From contig QWDQ01000026.1 of NCBI GenBank assembly GCA_003868215.1, forward strand, positions 124,001 to 188,000: a stretch of DNA of 64,000 bases, written 5' to 3'. Source of the DNA: Pseudophaeomoniella oleicola (Eukaryota > Ascomycota > Eurotiomycetes > Phaeomoniellales > Phaeomoniellaceae). The number at the start of each line of letters is the position of its first letter. Position 1 is the first letter of the stretch. The translations under genes and the position numbers were made by a program. Below, one piece after another: positions 21,338-32,744 of the stretch. The notes beneath the pieces were generated by a model that saw nothing but the letters and a program-made list of their open reading frames with translations, did not search any database and was not told the DNA's origin.

Positions 21338-24300
21338 CGGAACTAGTCACCAGCTGGTAAAGTCTGACGGACGCAGGAGCTCTGACCCGAAGTTCTACGG
21401 TGCAATATAGCGGTAATCCTGGTCGAAATTCGATTCTTTCCTGTCAAACCTTTATTACAGTAAGTTATGAGTCCGGGGGGGGAGGGTGTGCCAGGGCCCC
21501 ATGAGGGGGTCAGATAGTCAGCAAGCATGGACTGTGCTTCTTTGGATTTGGCCCCAGCGCCAAATCCTCTTCATGATTGGGGGTATGGCGGCGTCTGACT
21601 TCTCTCGAACGAGGAGGGTGGTGGTAACAATTGTTCAACAACGATCAATCTAAATATGCATGTGGATCAATACCATCTCCATAAGGGACAGAGACGAAAG
21701 TTGAAAGTGTAACTTTCGCTTGTACCTTACTCTTTCCATCGATCGTCGCGACGCCTATTTACCAGCAGGCGGCCATGCCTCCCTAGCGACAAGCAAGTGT
21801 CCTTGAACACCATCAGCCTGATTAATGGGTCTCGATCTAGAGTTTGGCGGGTTTGGCTGATTTGGGAGCAAGGCTTTTGCTTCGGAATGGTATGGCGCCT
21901 TCTCCATCGACAGGGGTTCCGAGGGCCCAAAAGGCGAGTGGGTTTAACGGGGATGTGTACTATGTACCGTAGTAGATACAGTACCACGGTCTGGTATCTA
22001 AGACGGCGGGTTGAAAGTTTGGTCAATTGATTTCATGGTTATTCTTCCGGGCTCGATGCGATTGGGTTCCAAAAGCGATCCAGATCCCGATGCAGTTTCT
22101 GACTCCAGATTTCCGTTCATCATGATAAGTTGGCCATGATTGGCAGCCTTTGGAATTGAATGAACATTACCAGTGTTGGCACTGTACACTTAGGTAGGCC
22201 GATACTGGTACCAATGAAACGACTATGTGTCCAAAGCCATCGCAAGTCCCAAACAATGGCGTCTCTTTCTAAGCGTCCGAGATTCGGATTGCAGATGCGG
22301 CGAGTTGGAAACCATTTTCCCTCGATAACGCTACGATTTACTGCCATTTCCATCGTGAAAGGCCCAGTAGTTTCACGGCCTGGCCTTCGCTGGTGGAGTA
22401 CGAGGCAAACCGATGCAGGATACGGGGGGAGTGAACACGCGACAGTTAAGTCTTCCAGACCAAGCCGGACAAGGACAAGTCTCAATCATGATCCGAGACG
22501 GGGATGGATGCGTAGAATTTACTGAGGTGGAGTACTGTCCCTTGTCTTCTGAGATAGACATAATAGTATGGTACGGTACCTAAAGGCAAGGATGAGGGAA
22601 GTTTGGGAAAGGACCCGATCCGATCCTATTCCAATTCAGGTCCTTGGTCTTCTGCCACTAATTCTGCTCATCAACTTCATGCAAGCGACAATAGAGTCGT
22701 AAATGTTGTAAATCACAAATATAGTGTAGTGGGAGATGGGGGAGCACACAACAAAGATAAGATGTTATAGAGGAGGAGGGGAGGGGGGGAATTAGAGATG
22801 ATGGGCACGAAAGGGAAAAAGAAAAGAGAAGACGAAGGGAGAGAAAGAGCAAGAGAGTGAAGAAGGAATGGGATAGACAGATACCTAGACCTTACCTTAC
22901 TGTTGCGAGTTGTATCAAAAGCCATAACCTGACCTAATAGTACTACGTAGTAGTAGGTGTACAAGAGGCGGGGTTGACAGGGACGCTGATTGGCACACTC
23001 TCGTTCTCGACCTTCAAAACTTTGAGAAAGTAATCATCGGCGACTTTTGGATTCTTCTTTCTTTCGCTAATCCCGATCCATACATACCTCAGGGTAAAGG
23101 GTATTTGAGAGTACGGTAAGCTAAGATAACTTGGGTTACGGTATTTACACAGTAACTTACGGACTAATTACCCTGTACTTCAAGAGAGGAGACATGGCCT
23201 CGCTGGGGCTTTCATCCATCCATCCATTCATCGATCCTCGCTACTCGTATTTCAACATTTCCGTATGAATACCGTCTATGGATGCATCTATGTAATTTAT
23301 GAAAGACTGCAATCAACACCAACACCAGCACCAGCATGGGATCAACTACTCTGATCGTGCTATTGGATATCGATGTACCTATGCAATCCTCCTACTCCAT
23401 TCAAGAAATGTGCCCAGCTTCCAATCAGTCGACCTTTGGAGCCTCACCATCCTATTTCTCGACCAGAATAGCTGTGCTTGCTGCAAAGTCCATACTTACC
23501 CGCATTCCTCTTGGCTCACTATTCTTGGAACACGGTTCTTTTGATAACCTGCTAACGTTCATAGTTGTGTTTTACCATCTCGATCTACTGGCGCATCCCA
23601 TCCCATCCCAGTGAATTCAATATTGATACATTTCAATAGAGTCGAGCCTTTAGATTAGAGACCAGCCAAACCACCATACCTTTACGAGACCGACCCCGCT
23701 ATTTATGACAGTAGGTCAACTGGCGTGACCGACGACGGTTTCCTTTGACAGTATCATATCTATTGAGTGCCGCTTTCTTCATTAGTTCAGTCTCTGGACT
23801 CATCTCAGATAGGCTTCACTTCCTTGTTCCACCTGCGACCTTTTAGGTATCTGTTTCCTTCAAGACGTTACGAAGAGCGCTCAATCCGCTGTCAAGACCA
23901 ACACTCGATGAGCCCGCTGAGCAACGCTGCTGATCTCAAGCGAACGGTAGCGCTCTATTATTATCTGATTCTAACATAGGTCGCGCGCGTGTCTTCTTCG
24001 AATGCAGCTAAGCAAACCCGTCTGAGAACATTCCGTGCGATTCTGCTTTTTCATGAGGATAACAGTGGCACACACACAGAGAGAGACTACATCTCAATCA
24101 TTCGGAAATCAGAATACGTCGCATATCCTGTTCCAATCAAAAGCTGTCATGTAACCGTCAGTATGGCATTCATATCAGATCAGCCTGCATGCATGCATAC
24201 TGTGTACCATACTCTGTACTGCTAGACACATCATCCCATATCATGGTGCTAAACCTGCAGGCTAGCAGATTCCCACAATCAGGTTCGGCGTTCCCGTGTC

Positions 24301-27300
24301 CATGGGTTAGCCACGACACAGAGTTCCTGCAAGACGCATGCTTAGCGATGACTATATCACATTGCATACAGCACCAGTCGCATTAACTGCAAGCTTGCTC
24401 CATGTAAGGCAACTGTAAGTGCAAGTGCAAGCCTCCCGGGCCCAAGAATGAGGTTCGAATGCCCCCCCAGCCGTCGGGAGATCAGACGCCTCAGCCTCCA
24501 ATCATGTCTAGAATAGGATTTTGGCTCCAAGGACCGCCTTAGCTCTTTATATGGGCTGCCCAGCGAAGAACCTCAGGCTACCTAAAGCGATATATGTTCT
24601 CAGCGGAACGTAAGAGACAGTTGAGGAGCGTAAACTCGATGATAGGCAGACAGTAATTGCGATCTGCATCTGATCAGGATCATCTATCTCGGTAGGAACC
24701 GAAAGCTTTAATTCGGATTATTCCAACCATTTGTACTACTATTATAGACGTCGTAGCTCTTTCCTTTCCCCAGATCTTGAGGCTGATTTGTCGCTCCTCT
24801 CCCATTCCTCAGCGGATACAAGACCCCCAATAGGTTGCACCCACCCAGAGGCAGGGAAGTGATGATGCCTTTCAGACGACGTTGTACCAGAAATCCTGTC
24901 CCACAAACATCGGGTTGGGTGTTTCTTTTTCGACTGGCGAGCTCACTCACCTCAACGCGTGGAGACTGGCTCGATTAGTGTGAGATCAACGAGACAAATT
25001 TTGAGTCCTCCAATAAAAATTCTGGGTAAGCGAGAAGCTCTGACACTAGCAATTTCTCATCCCCCGTCAATCATCATCTGAAGATCCATGAGCAAGCTAC
25101 CGAGTATGGAGTACAGTTGGAAACTACTGTAAGTTATCGTTTGAAGGTTCGCATACACGTTGCAGAACTCAAATCATGAAGTCGGAAACGGGCTAACAAG
25201 CTCTTCTTGCCGGATACTTTTGATCTCTCTAAGGTTGAAATTAGAGGAGGCATGGCACGGGAGTCCCCTAGCTGCAGATAACGATCGAGTTCATTTCGCT
25301 GCCATTCGGGGGATTTCATACAGCAAGTCGTCTCGAGATCATTTCTCTTGTGTTTCCCTATTCCATCAGGGCTGTACGCGCCTCTAGTCGTCAGTGAACT
25401 GCTTTCTATAAATGAGACGGACGATTGCTCACATTGGCAGACTCATATGTATCGTAATCGTAATGTAATGGCTTGACCGAAATACCTACCTACCTACCTT
25501 ACCTGCCTACCTTGGTTAGGAACGAGATTCTCGTGCACGGTGTAAGCGAGGGCTATCAGCCAGCCACAACGGACCGCTCATATCTGGCTCAAAAGCTTCG
25601 TCTAATTTAGCATGCTGCTGCTACGTAGTACCGTAGTAGTAATGTTTACTACGATACTCCCGACAATATTTCAGATCTTCTAGGGGTCCCCACTGAGACG
25701 TAATCTTACAGTAATTACTTTTGAACAATTCCTGTATCTACCGAGGTATCAATCGACGTAGGATGGAATGATAGGTTTGGGGGAGGTCGTTGCCAAGCTA
25801 TTGTTACATACTACGAAGTACTAATGCTATCATCTCCTGGAGGAGAAGATACAACCAGAGAGTCGAGACCACACTAGACACCTGGCTCGCTGGCCACCTG
25901 ATGCCAAATTAGAGGGGTCTTCGGGGGTCCATACAACGGTCATTCTTGGTTACTGTTAGCACAACCGCTGCAACAAGGCACAGCAGTTCAAGCGGACAGT
26001 GAGCAGGGGTATCTAGTCGGGCTAACCTCGGATACCCATACGACATGGTGATGACTGCTACATATGACATGTGACATGCTGGCCTGCAATTGGGTCACTA
26101 TCAAGAAGTCCGCTTGTTCACCGTCTGATCTGGCCTCAAGAATGTCGGCAAAAACAATCATGCAGGATGTGCTTAAATTCCGGTGCCTAAGGGATCCAGG
26201 GTACAAATGACGATGTGCGTGCAGAGTGTACAATATACCCTCGACTGCATAATCGTAGTAGCGTCATGGATTGCTGTAACGTCTCGACGTATCAATCTGT
26301 CAATTCACTGCCTCTCTGATCCAAGCCAGGATTTCCGACGATCTGGATCCGATTTTGCCACGTCGATCCTTCTGACATGGCTATTCCAGGTCAGTGTCAG
26401 TCAATACGCCTTTGTGCGTTTGCTGTGATGATGGCCTCCCTCTTTGGGAAGTCTCATCCTGTTTTTCCACAACAGCCTGAGGTGCCTCTTTTCCCACCAA
26501 TCGATCGTCACGTCGTCCCGAGCATCGTAATATTGAGATTGATCAGATGGAGAGTGAAACAGGAAAAGGAAAGGGTGATCCGCCTGCAGAAGGCTGCCAC
26601 ATGGTTTTCCCTTTGGAGTATCCAGCAGGATCCCTGTATTCCGCAGACCGCTAGTGCCAGTGCCAGTGCTTCACCAGCAACAATGTCATTTGCATTGTAC
26701 TGTCAAGCCTGTACCCCGGCAACACCCCTGCTATTGGCATCGGCTACAGCAGAAGTTACTAGATCAGGGATTTTTACGTACAGTCCATCCGCAATATTTC
26801 TGGGGACATGGCCGGCCAGGGTAGGGGCGAGGGGGTGTCACTATTCCACCCCTCCAATCTAATGAAACTTCCCCCTGTGCTGTATTTTACCTGCTCGCCG
26901 TGTACTTTGGTGCAAGGTAAGGTATGTTTCGAAGGGTGCTCTGACTCTGTGATGCACATCATAGTAGCTTGATCCTTTCGTCGATCACCTCTTATTCGAT
27001 GCCCAGCGCTCATCACGAGCCACTGCCCTGGAGCCAAGACATCATCGTATCATCTCAATACAACTTCCATCATCGACATTTGATCAGCTGTATTCGGGAG
27101 GATTGGCTATCCTATCCCTAGATGATAACAACGCATTTAGCGATCGCCAAGGTGAACTCGGGTCAGTCTCATTTCTCTGCTCAAGAGGTCCGGCACCCAT
27201 CCGTCTACATACCTACATACTAAAGGGTATATGCCGAGTGCCAGGAACAGCTTCCATTCTCCCGGGCGCCACTACCTATCGCTTCTTTCGACTGCACTAC

Positions 27301-29200
27301 ATTTTTCCCGGTGTACCGCGCGTTGATGCCGTAAATACACCACTCCCACATATGCACGTCTCGTTCACAGGTGAGAGACCTACATGGACATTGCCTTCTC
27401 TCACATTCGAGTGGCTTGGGAGGAGACCAAAGCCAAAACCAAAACGTCTGATTGCCTGATTCGAGCTGGCGCCTTCACACGTGTTACTGAGCAGGTGCCC
27501 CGATCGATCGGACGAGAACCGTGCATATTGAAAAACAAACACGCATGCATTCGGTTTTCTCTGCTTTTGCTGGTAAACCTTCCGAAGTACCTGTAGCTTC
27601 CTGGCTCGCTGGTCCCCAAAGGACTTGCTGTGTCGCATTCTCCAGTCATGCAGACCCGGATCCCAGATACATACGTAAAATGCTGACGCTGACGCTGACG
27701 CAAGGCATCAAGAAAAGCTTTTATGTTTCTTGCATCTGCTGATCCAAGAATTCTTTTCTTCTTGCTCATGCAAGGGCTCTAGGCTTTCCCGGTTTGAACT
27801 CGCGGACATGACCACACTATCGGGCCCTACGAGAACGGATGTCTCATTCACTCGCATTCCAAGCACATTCTGTCCGGACCTTCCATCCCTTGGGGCGAGG
27901 GTGACGATTGTTGTTGTCCAGTTGTACATATCTTCCATCGTTTACGACTCTTTCGGGAGATCTTGGTTCACGAACCTGAGTCTGAAGGTTGCTGGGAGTC
28001 TTCGCTCTCTCTCTCTCTCCCCTTTTCCCTCTTTCTCGCCCTCTGTGCTAGGCCAACATTATCGCCTTGACTGTCGTTGATTTTTCGAAAACCCCCTGAC
28101 CTGAAAGCCACAGTGCCTCCACCAGCCACTCCCTCGGTTTTCTCTTCTGACATCTTGCACATTTTACCTATACTTTTCAGCCTCCGCCATCCCGACAGCG
28201 TAGCTACCTAAACAGCAGATGGCCAAAGACCTCGTCCATATAATATCTCTCCCTCTGACATATTCACAGCGACTTTGAGTTCTGGGACTTCAGCATACCT
28301 TAGTAACAAACATCTCCCCCCCCCCCCCCTCCCCTCGGCGCCCCCGGTCCTGGCATCTCTTCTGCTTTGCTTTATTCCTCTCCCTCATATAAATTGGCTA
28401 CTAACCAGGTAGATTCAGTGGCTACAATCCTGGCCTGCTGGGCGGTCGATACTGATGGGCCCTGGTCCCGTGGCTTGTGTGTGCGTGTGTGTGTGTGCAT
28501 CCCTACCTTTGCCCGGCTCTACATGCATTACTTATATTTTCACTGTCATTTAATATGTTTTGCGCGTGCTAAGGTAGCTAGCTAGCTGGTGTATATAATA
28601 TGCCCTGTGATATGCATGTGTATAATTACCTAAGGTAGGTAAGTGGGAGTGTGAAACGGTAGTACAATGCGCTTCGCTCTCTCCTTCTCAGTCCCTTTAA
28701 TAGATCATTACTACACTGAAAAATATAATCCCTATAATTCCTATGATTCCTCACCTCTCAATCAAGTCCTTCAACCAACCTCAAATACATGTATTATGTA
28801 GGTAGGTAGGTAGGTAGGTAGGTAGGTAGGTGATGAGCGAGAGATAGCATGGATAGGGGCTATCTACGTATATACGTACGTATGACGAGAAGGGAGAGAG
28901 GAGGGAATATACAGAAGAAGAGTCAAGAATAACCGGTTAACTGTTACTCATTCATGATTTCCCACGGTATCTTCGGTTTCGCTTATTTGTATATATATAC
29001 CACGTGTCGTCAAAAGGTTGAAAGAAGAAGAAACGACGAAGAGAGGAAAACCATGATCAGTACCCAACGAACCACGGACCATAAAGGGAACGCCTCCTGA
29101 GAAGTAGAATAGTAACACACTTTTTCTTTCGCCCAAAAAAAGTTGGAAACGCTTTACTTGAAAAACTAACAGCTTGCCAGCGCTGGAGTAGGAGAAATTT
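21338..29200. other. Gene-free stretch of about 7.9 kb upstream of the zinc-finger gene
   Basis: No frame longer than about 160 codons exists, and none shows family motifs, splice-linked continuation or codon bias. The block is bounded on the right by the 3' end of the GABA transaminase gene, so it is entirely upstream of the zinc-finger gene. It contains TACTACGTAGTA-type palindromes (22941-22952, about 25621-25630, about 25805-25820), ACCT/AGGT tracts (22890-22905, 25485-25515), a (CTGACG)n run near 27681-27698, a poly-C tract near 28317-28330 and an (AGGT)n array near 28798-28831. No tRNA, transposon or repeat family was recognised. It may hold regulatory DNA, a long leader or non-coding transcripts. 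Confidence 0.6.
28798..28831. repeat. (AGGT)n tetranucleotide microsatellite
   Basis: About eight uninterrupted tandem copies of AGGT. Shorter ACCT/AGGT runs occur elsewhere in gene-free parts of the window. Confidence 0.9.
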
Positions 29201-30762
29201 TCATGATTTGATGATCTTCTCGACGACATCCAATAGAATATCTGCGTGGTGTTGCTGGAAGACCAACATCGGTCTCAATCGGACTGCGCGCTCGCCACTT
29301 CCACCAATGTTGACACCGAGCGTCTTTGCCGTCTTCAAGAACTCGTCGCGACGTGGGCTGTCAAAGGCAATAAAGGTACCTTGGCCCTTGCCACGGAGGT
29401 TTTGAATCTCCTCCGGGTATTTGCTTGCGAGCGATTCGAGACCCTTGTAGAGGTAGTCTCCAACCTTGGCAGTGTTCTCGACAAGGTTCAACCGCTCAAT
29501 CTCATTGATAATGGCACGGAAAATGATGGCATGTGCTGGGTCACCCATCCAAGTGTTGAACTGGCGATATGGCTTGTTGGGTCGAAGTTCCGGGTTACCG
29601 TAGTAGTAACCGGCAGTCTGAGCCTTCTTAGAGAATGTAACCATGTCAGGTGGTGATGGAAGTTCCCAGTGGTCATGGGCCCAGAATTTACCGGTTGCGC
29701 CAACCCCTGTTTGGACTTCATCGACGATGAAGAGGACATTGTTGCGCTTCGTGATCTCACGAAGACCACGGAAGAAGGCCGGAGAGGCATGGTTATCTCC
29801 ACCTTCCGATTGTACTGGCTCGACGACAACAGCAGCGACAGGGTTGTGGAAGTCCTTAATGATACGTTCCGCTTCCTGTAAGCACCGCTCCTCCTCTTCT
29901 GCGTTCTCCTTCTCGTATTTCTCCAAAGGATACTTGATGTGAGGGAACGGAGCTCGTGGCCAATCGAAAGCCGGGATATCGAGCTTGTGAATTGGCTTGC
30001 TACGGGTGGTCGAAAGACTGCCAAACAGACGACCGTGGAAAGCAGATGTGAATGACATGATAGACATATGAGGTGACCCCGGAGACTGGTTGGTCATCGT
30101 AGATTTCATTTCTTCTTCGGAGAAATCTGCGTCATACGAGCCGCGCTGTTGTTGTCGTTTCCACATGAAAGCAGCCTTGTACGCCGTCTCGTTGGCGTCA
30201 GAACCCGACAGAGCTGTAAAAACTTGGTTCAATCCCTTGGGCGCAACCTTCAAGACACCCGTCTTGAGTATATTAGCCCAATCGTCCGATGGGAAGTTAC
30301 CCAACGCCGGTCGGTTGATGAGGCTTGAAATCATTTCGGGAGATGAGGCGGCTGCCCGAAGAGCAGGGTTGCTGTATCCCACAGGGATCGAGGCGATTTG
30401 GGCATAGACATCGAGAAGGACGTTTCCATCAGGATCAACAATACTGCTGCGATTAGCACGAGAGCACACCTCTCGGACATCAACCCTTACTAGTTCCCGT
30501 AACTCTTGGAGTAGTCTGCCATCATGTTCGTGCTTCGTGTGTCGAATACTTCCGTGAGCTCCGCGATCTTCTGCTGGCTGTTCGGGCCCGGAATTGTGGT
30601 TTTGAGCGTTGGACCAGCAGGTTCCTCTGGGAAGAAAGCAGCGCCTGACCCGGAAGCCCATCGTCGGGATACCACAGATACAGGTGCCGCCCGTGCAATT
30701 GGGTAGAGAGATGTCACCGTCCGGGATTGGACGCGTGCCGCGGAGCGGAAGAGTGACGCCAT
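29201..30762 (-). CDS. gatA: 4-aminobutyrate aminotransferase (GABA transaminase), mitochondrial
   Basis: The exons are 30762-30491 and 30443-29201 (504 residues). The 47 nt intron has a GTAAGG donor and GCTAATC branch site, and the join restores SKSYGNYIVDPDGNVLLDVY. It transfers the amino group of GABA to 2-oxoglutarate, giving succinate semialdehyde. Seen in the sequence: SGSDANETAYKAAF, FHGRLFGSLSTTRSKPIHK, LFIVDEVQTGVGATGKFWAHDHW (PLP ring Asp region) and TFSKKAQTAGYYY, whose Lys363/Lys364 pair carries the cofactor lysine. The first about 35 residues (MASLFRSAARVQSRTVTS...) form a mitochondrial presequence. The start was placed at the first true ATG, 30762. It pairs functionally with the glutamate decarboxylase gene. 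The symbol follows the Aspergillus name. Confidence 0.95.
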
Positions 30763-31314
30763 CTTGACGAGGCCGGCCAATGGTCACTGTCGTGGAGAAT
30801 GCTGGCTGCGTCTGTTATGTTAGAGAAGGTCGGGAAACCGAGAATGCACAAGCAGCAAGGACAGCAAGGACGGCCACCAAGATTGCAAAGACGAGGAAGG
30901 ACTGAGAATGTACGGGATGGTTACCCTGGGGGAATAGAGCAAGATAATTAAACGTGCCTCGAGCGGAGCTATCGGCGGATTTGCGCGCATTGTCTCTGAC
31001 CGACACACTTAAAACCCCGCCAAGTGATATGATGCTCCAGGGTCCTCTTCACCACAAAATGCTTGACCGAGGAGACCGCTGGTGCTGCTTAAGCCTAAAA
31101 CAGAAGCTTATGCTGGGTTCTCACCGCGCCGTTGACGCCAGCTGTTCGAAGGGCCAAGTTGCCTCACCATTTCGCTATCAGAATATCTAAGAAGTACACC
31201 ACAAACATTAGTGCTAGGTTAAGACGTTTGCTACCGTCGGAGAATATTGCATTGCTAAATAATTCATTTGACTAAACAAAGAAAGGCTTTCTGGATGTAC
31301 CTCCGCCAGTACCG
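30763..31314. promoter_or_regulatory. GABA transaminase upstream region
   Basis: This 552 bp gap holds the transaminase promoter and the 3' flank of the next minus-strand frame. No clear operator could be assigned. Confidence 0.45.
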
Positions 31315-31704
31315 CTATATTGGATCATGCTCTTCTCCACATATCGTGGCCGTGTTGAGGCTTTCCAAGTCTTGTAACGCTTCCACATCGCCATGGCATG
31401 ACACCTGGTATAACACCTTTGAAGTGTACTTGAATGCAATCTCAAATCTCAACGAAGTGTAGCGGAGAGCAAACAACTGCGGCAATGCTCTCTCCCATAT
31501 CTCGTACCGGTCGATTCCTGTGACTCCTCCAACGTAAAGCATACCAAAGCTGACCCTCTTTGTTAAAGGCGTCTGATCAAGTACATACACCAAACACCAA
31601 ACGAGATCGCGAAAGACGTCCCCTTCGGTTGGCTCTGGAGTCTTCCACTCTGTGTCTGCGCTGTGCTGGAGGTGCTCGAGCTTAGAGAGACCCCTTGAAG
31701 ATAG
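31315..31704 (-). CDS. Hypothetical protein fragment, 5' end unresolved
   Basis: An open minus-strand frame encodes about 129 residues (LSSRGLSKLEHLQHSADTEWKTPEPTEGDVFRDLVWCLVYVLDQ... to HDPI). The composition looks protein-like: alternating hydrophobic and charged residues, aromatic clusters, and a GMLYVGGVTGIDRYEIWERALPQLF stretch. An in-frame stop lies just upstream with a plausible TTTAG acceptor at 31705, so at least one upstream exon is expected. A nearby overlapping frame starting at 31871 (MRRLLLVQTLARRPNG) looks like a mitochondrial presequence and might supply it, but no donor with matching phase was convincing. The family was not recognised. It lies between the GABA transaminase and SPT4 genes on the same strand. 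Confidence 0.4.
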   Translation of the reverse strand, partial: LSSRGLSKLEHLQHSADTEWKTPEPTEGDVFRDLVWCLVYVLDQTPLTKRVSFGMLYVGGVTGIDRYEIWERALPQLFALRYTSLRFEIAFKYTSKVLYQVSCHGDVEALQDLESLNTATICGEEHDPI

Positions 31705-31931
31705 CTAAACCGTCTGCTGCGCGAAGTGAGACCGTGATTCCGGATACTATTGGACAGAAGCGAAAACCGAGACGAGCTATTGCAAGCTATTGCGATCTCG
31801 AGATTGGCTGTGCTTTTCGACCATCCATTTGGTCGTCTTGCCAAAGTTTGGACAAGTAACAGTCGCCTCATCAGTCCATCGTGATTCCACCCTCGGAGCT
31901 GTGTAAATTCCGTTCGACATCAATAGTTCAG

Positions 31932-32372
31932 CTATGCCTCTTCATCCACTTCGGTACCGTCCCGTCTGCTCAACAGTTAGTACGAGGACGCGCATATGAA
32001 GGGAGCCGCATACGGTATATACTTAATTCCTGCATCTTCCAGATTTGCCAAGACATCTTGCGGGAGGGAACCAACGACCTTTACCGCATATACGCCAGGC
32101 ACGTAGCCGTCCAACCGCTGCCATTTCGCGACCCATGATTGAGTGGGATCACCCATGGTTATTAGACCTTCGTAGACTTGAGAAGTACACTCTTGGACTG
32201 CATCTCCGTTCCCTTGGAGACCAAGGATAGCTTCGCAATTTGGACAGCCTTCGCGCATGAATTTCTGCTCGTGTTAGAAGCTATGTCCTTATTTGAGATG
32301 ACGACTTACCTGATAGGGCTGGACAATTGAGCAGACCATACAGGCGCGCAAGCTCCGAGAAGATCCCGACAT
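31932..32372 (-). CDS. spt4: Transcription elongation factor Spt4
   Basis: The exons are 32372-32310, 32264-32014 and 31965-31932 (115 residues). The joins give [35 protein letters not shown] and, across the second intron (with a textbook TACTAAC branch site), [13 protein letters not shown]. Four zinc-binding cysteines form two CxxC pairs (CMVC and CPNC). [21 protein letters not shown] is the hallmark Spt4 core. Spt4 pairs with Spt5 as the DSIF complex, which keeps RNA polymerase II processive. The last exon is only 34 nt; without it the frame runs on to a short unrelated tail. The length equals the family norm. The gene is divergent from the Ppt1 gene. Confidence 0.95.
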
Positions 32373-32744
32373 CTCGACACCAGCCTGATCAGATCTGTGA
32401 AAAGGCTTCAACACAAGGCAGTGATCGGTTTAGTACTGCCGTGGTGATTAACGAAGCTTGAAGTCGACTGTCACGGTATGCGCAAGTTCTCCAAGTAAGT
32501 TAAATACAATAATTAGCTACTTAAGTGAAAGAGATGCGGAGGTCACTTTCGCCGCAAAGTCAGATCTGGACTAGCGTTCAGAGGGGTCTAGAAATCCATG
32601 GAGCTGTCGATCATTGGGGAAGTAATCTATTACTATGTATCTGATCGTTGTCCAGTCTGGAAAAGGGTCACTTTTCAAATCTTCGTTCCGCTATGCACCC
32701 TTGAACATCTGCTTTTACGAATTTGACATATTCATTACCAAAAT
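32373..32744. promoter_or_regulatory. Divergent promoter region, spt4 / ppt1
   Basis: This 372 bp gap separates divergent start codons. No further feature was recognised. Confidence 0.5.

Noticed and set aside
22120-22525. Two overlapping 121-codon frames on opposite strands
   Set aside because: Neither has motifs, a splice-linked extension or codon bias; they are expected by chance in an open stretch.
24440-24475. GGTTCGAATG resembling a tRNA T-arm
   Set aside because: No stem pairing and no D-arm or anticodon arm at the right distance.
26377-26862. 161-codon plus-strand frame in the gene-free block
   Set aside because: The residue mix looks random, no family motif is visible, and the Ala-Ser run comes from a GTGCCA-type repeat.
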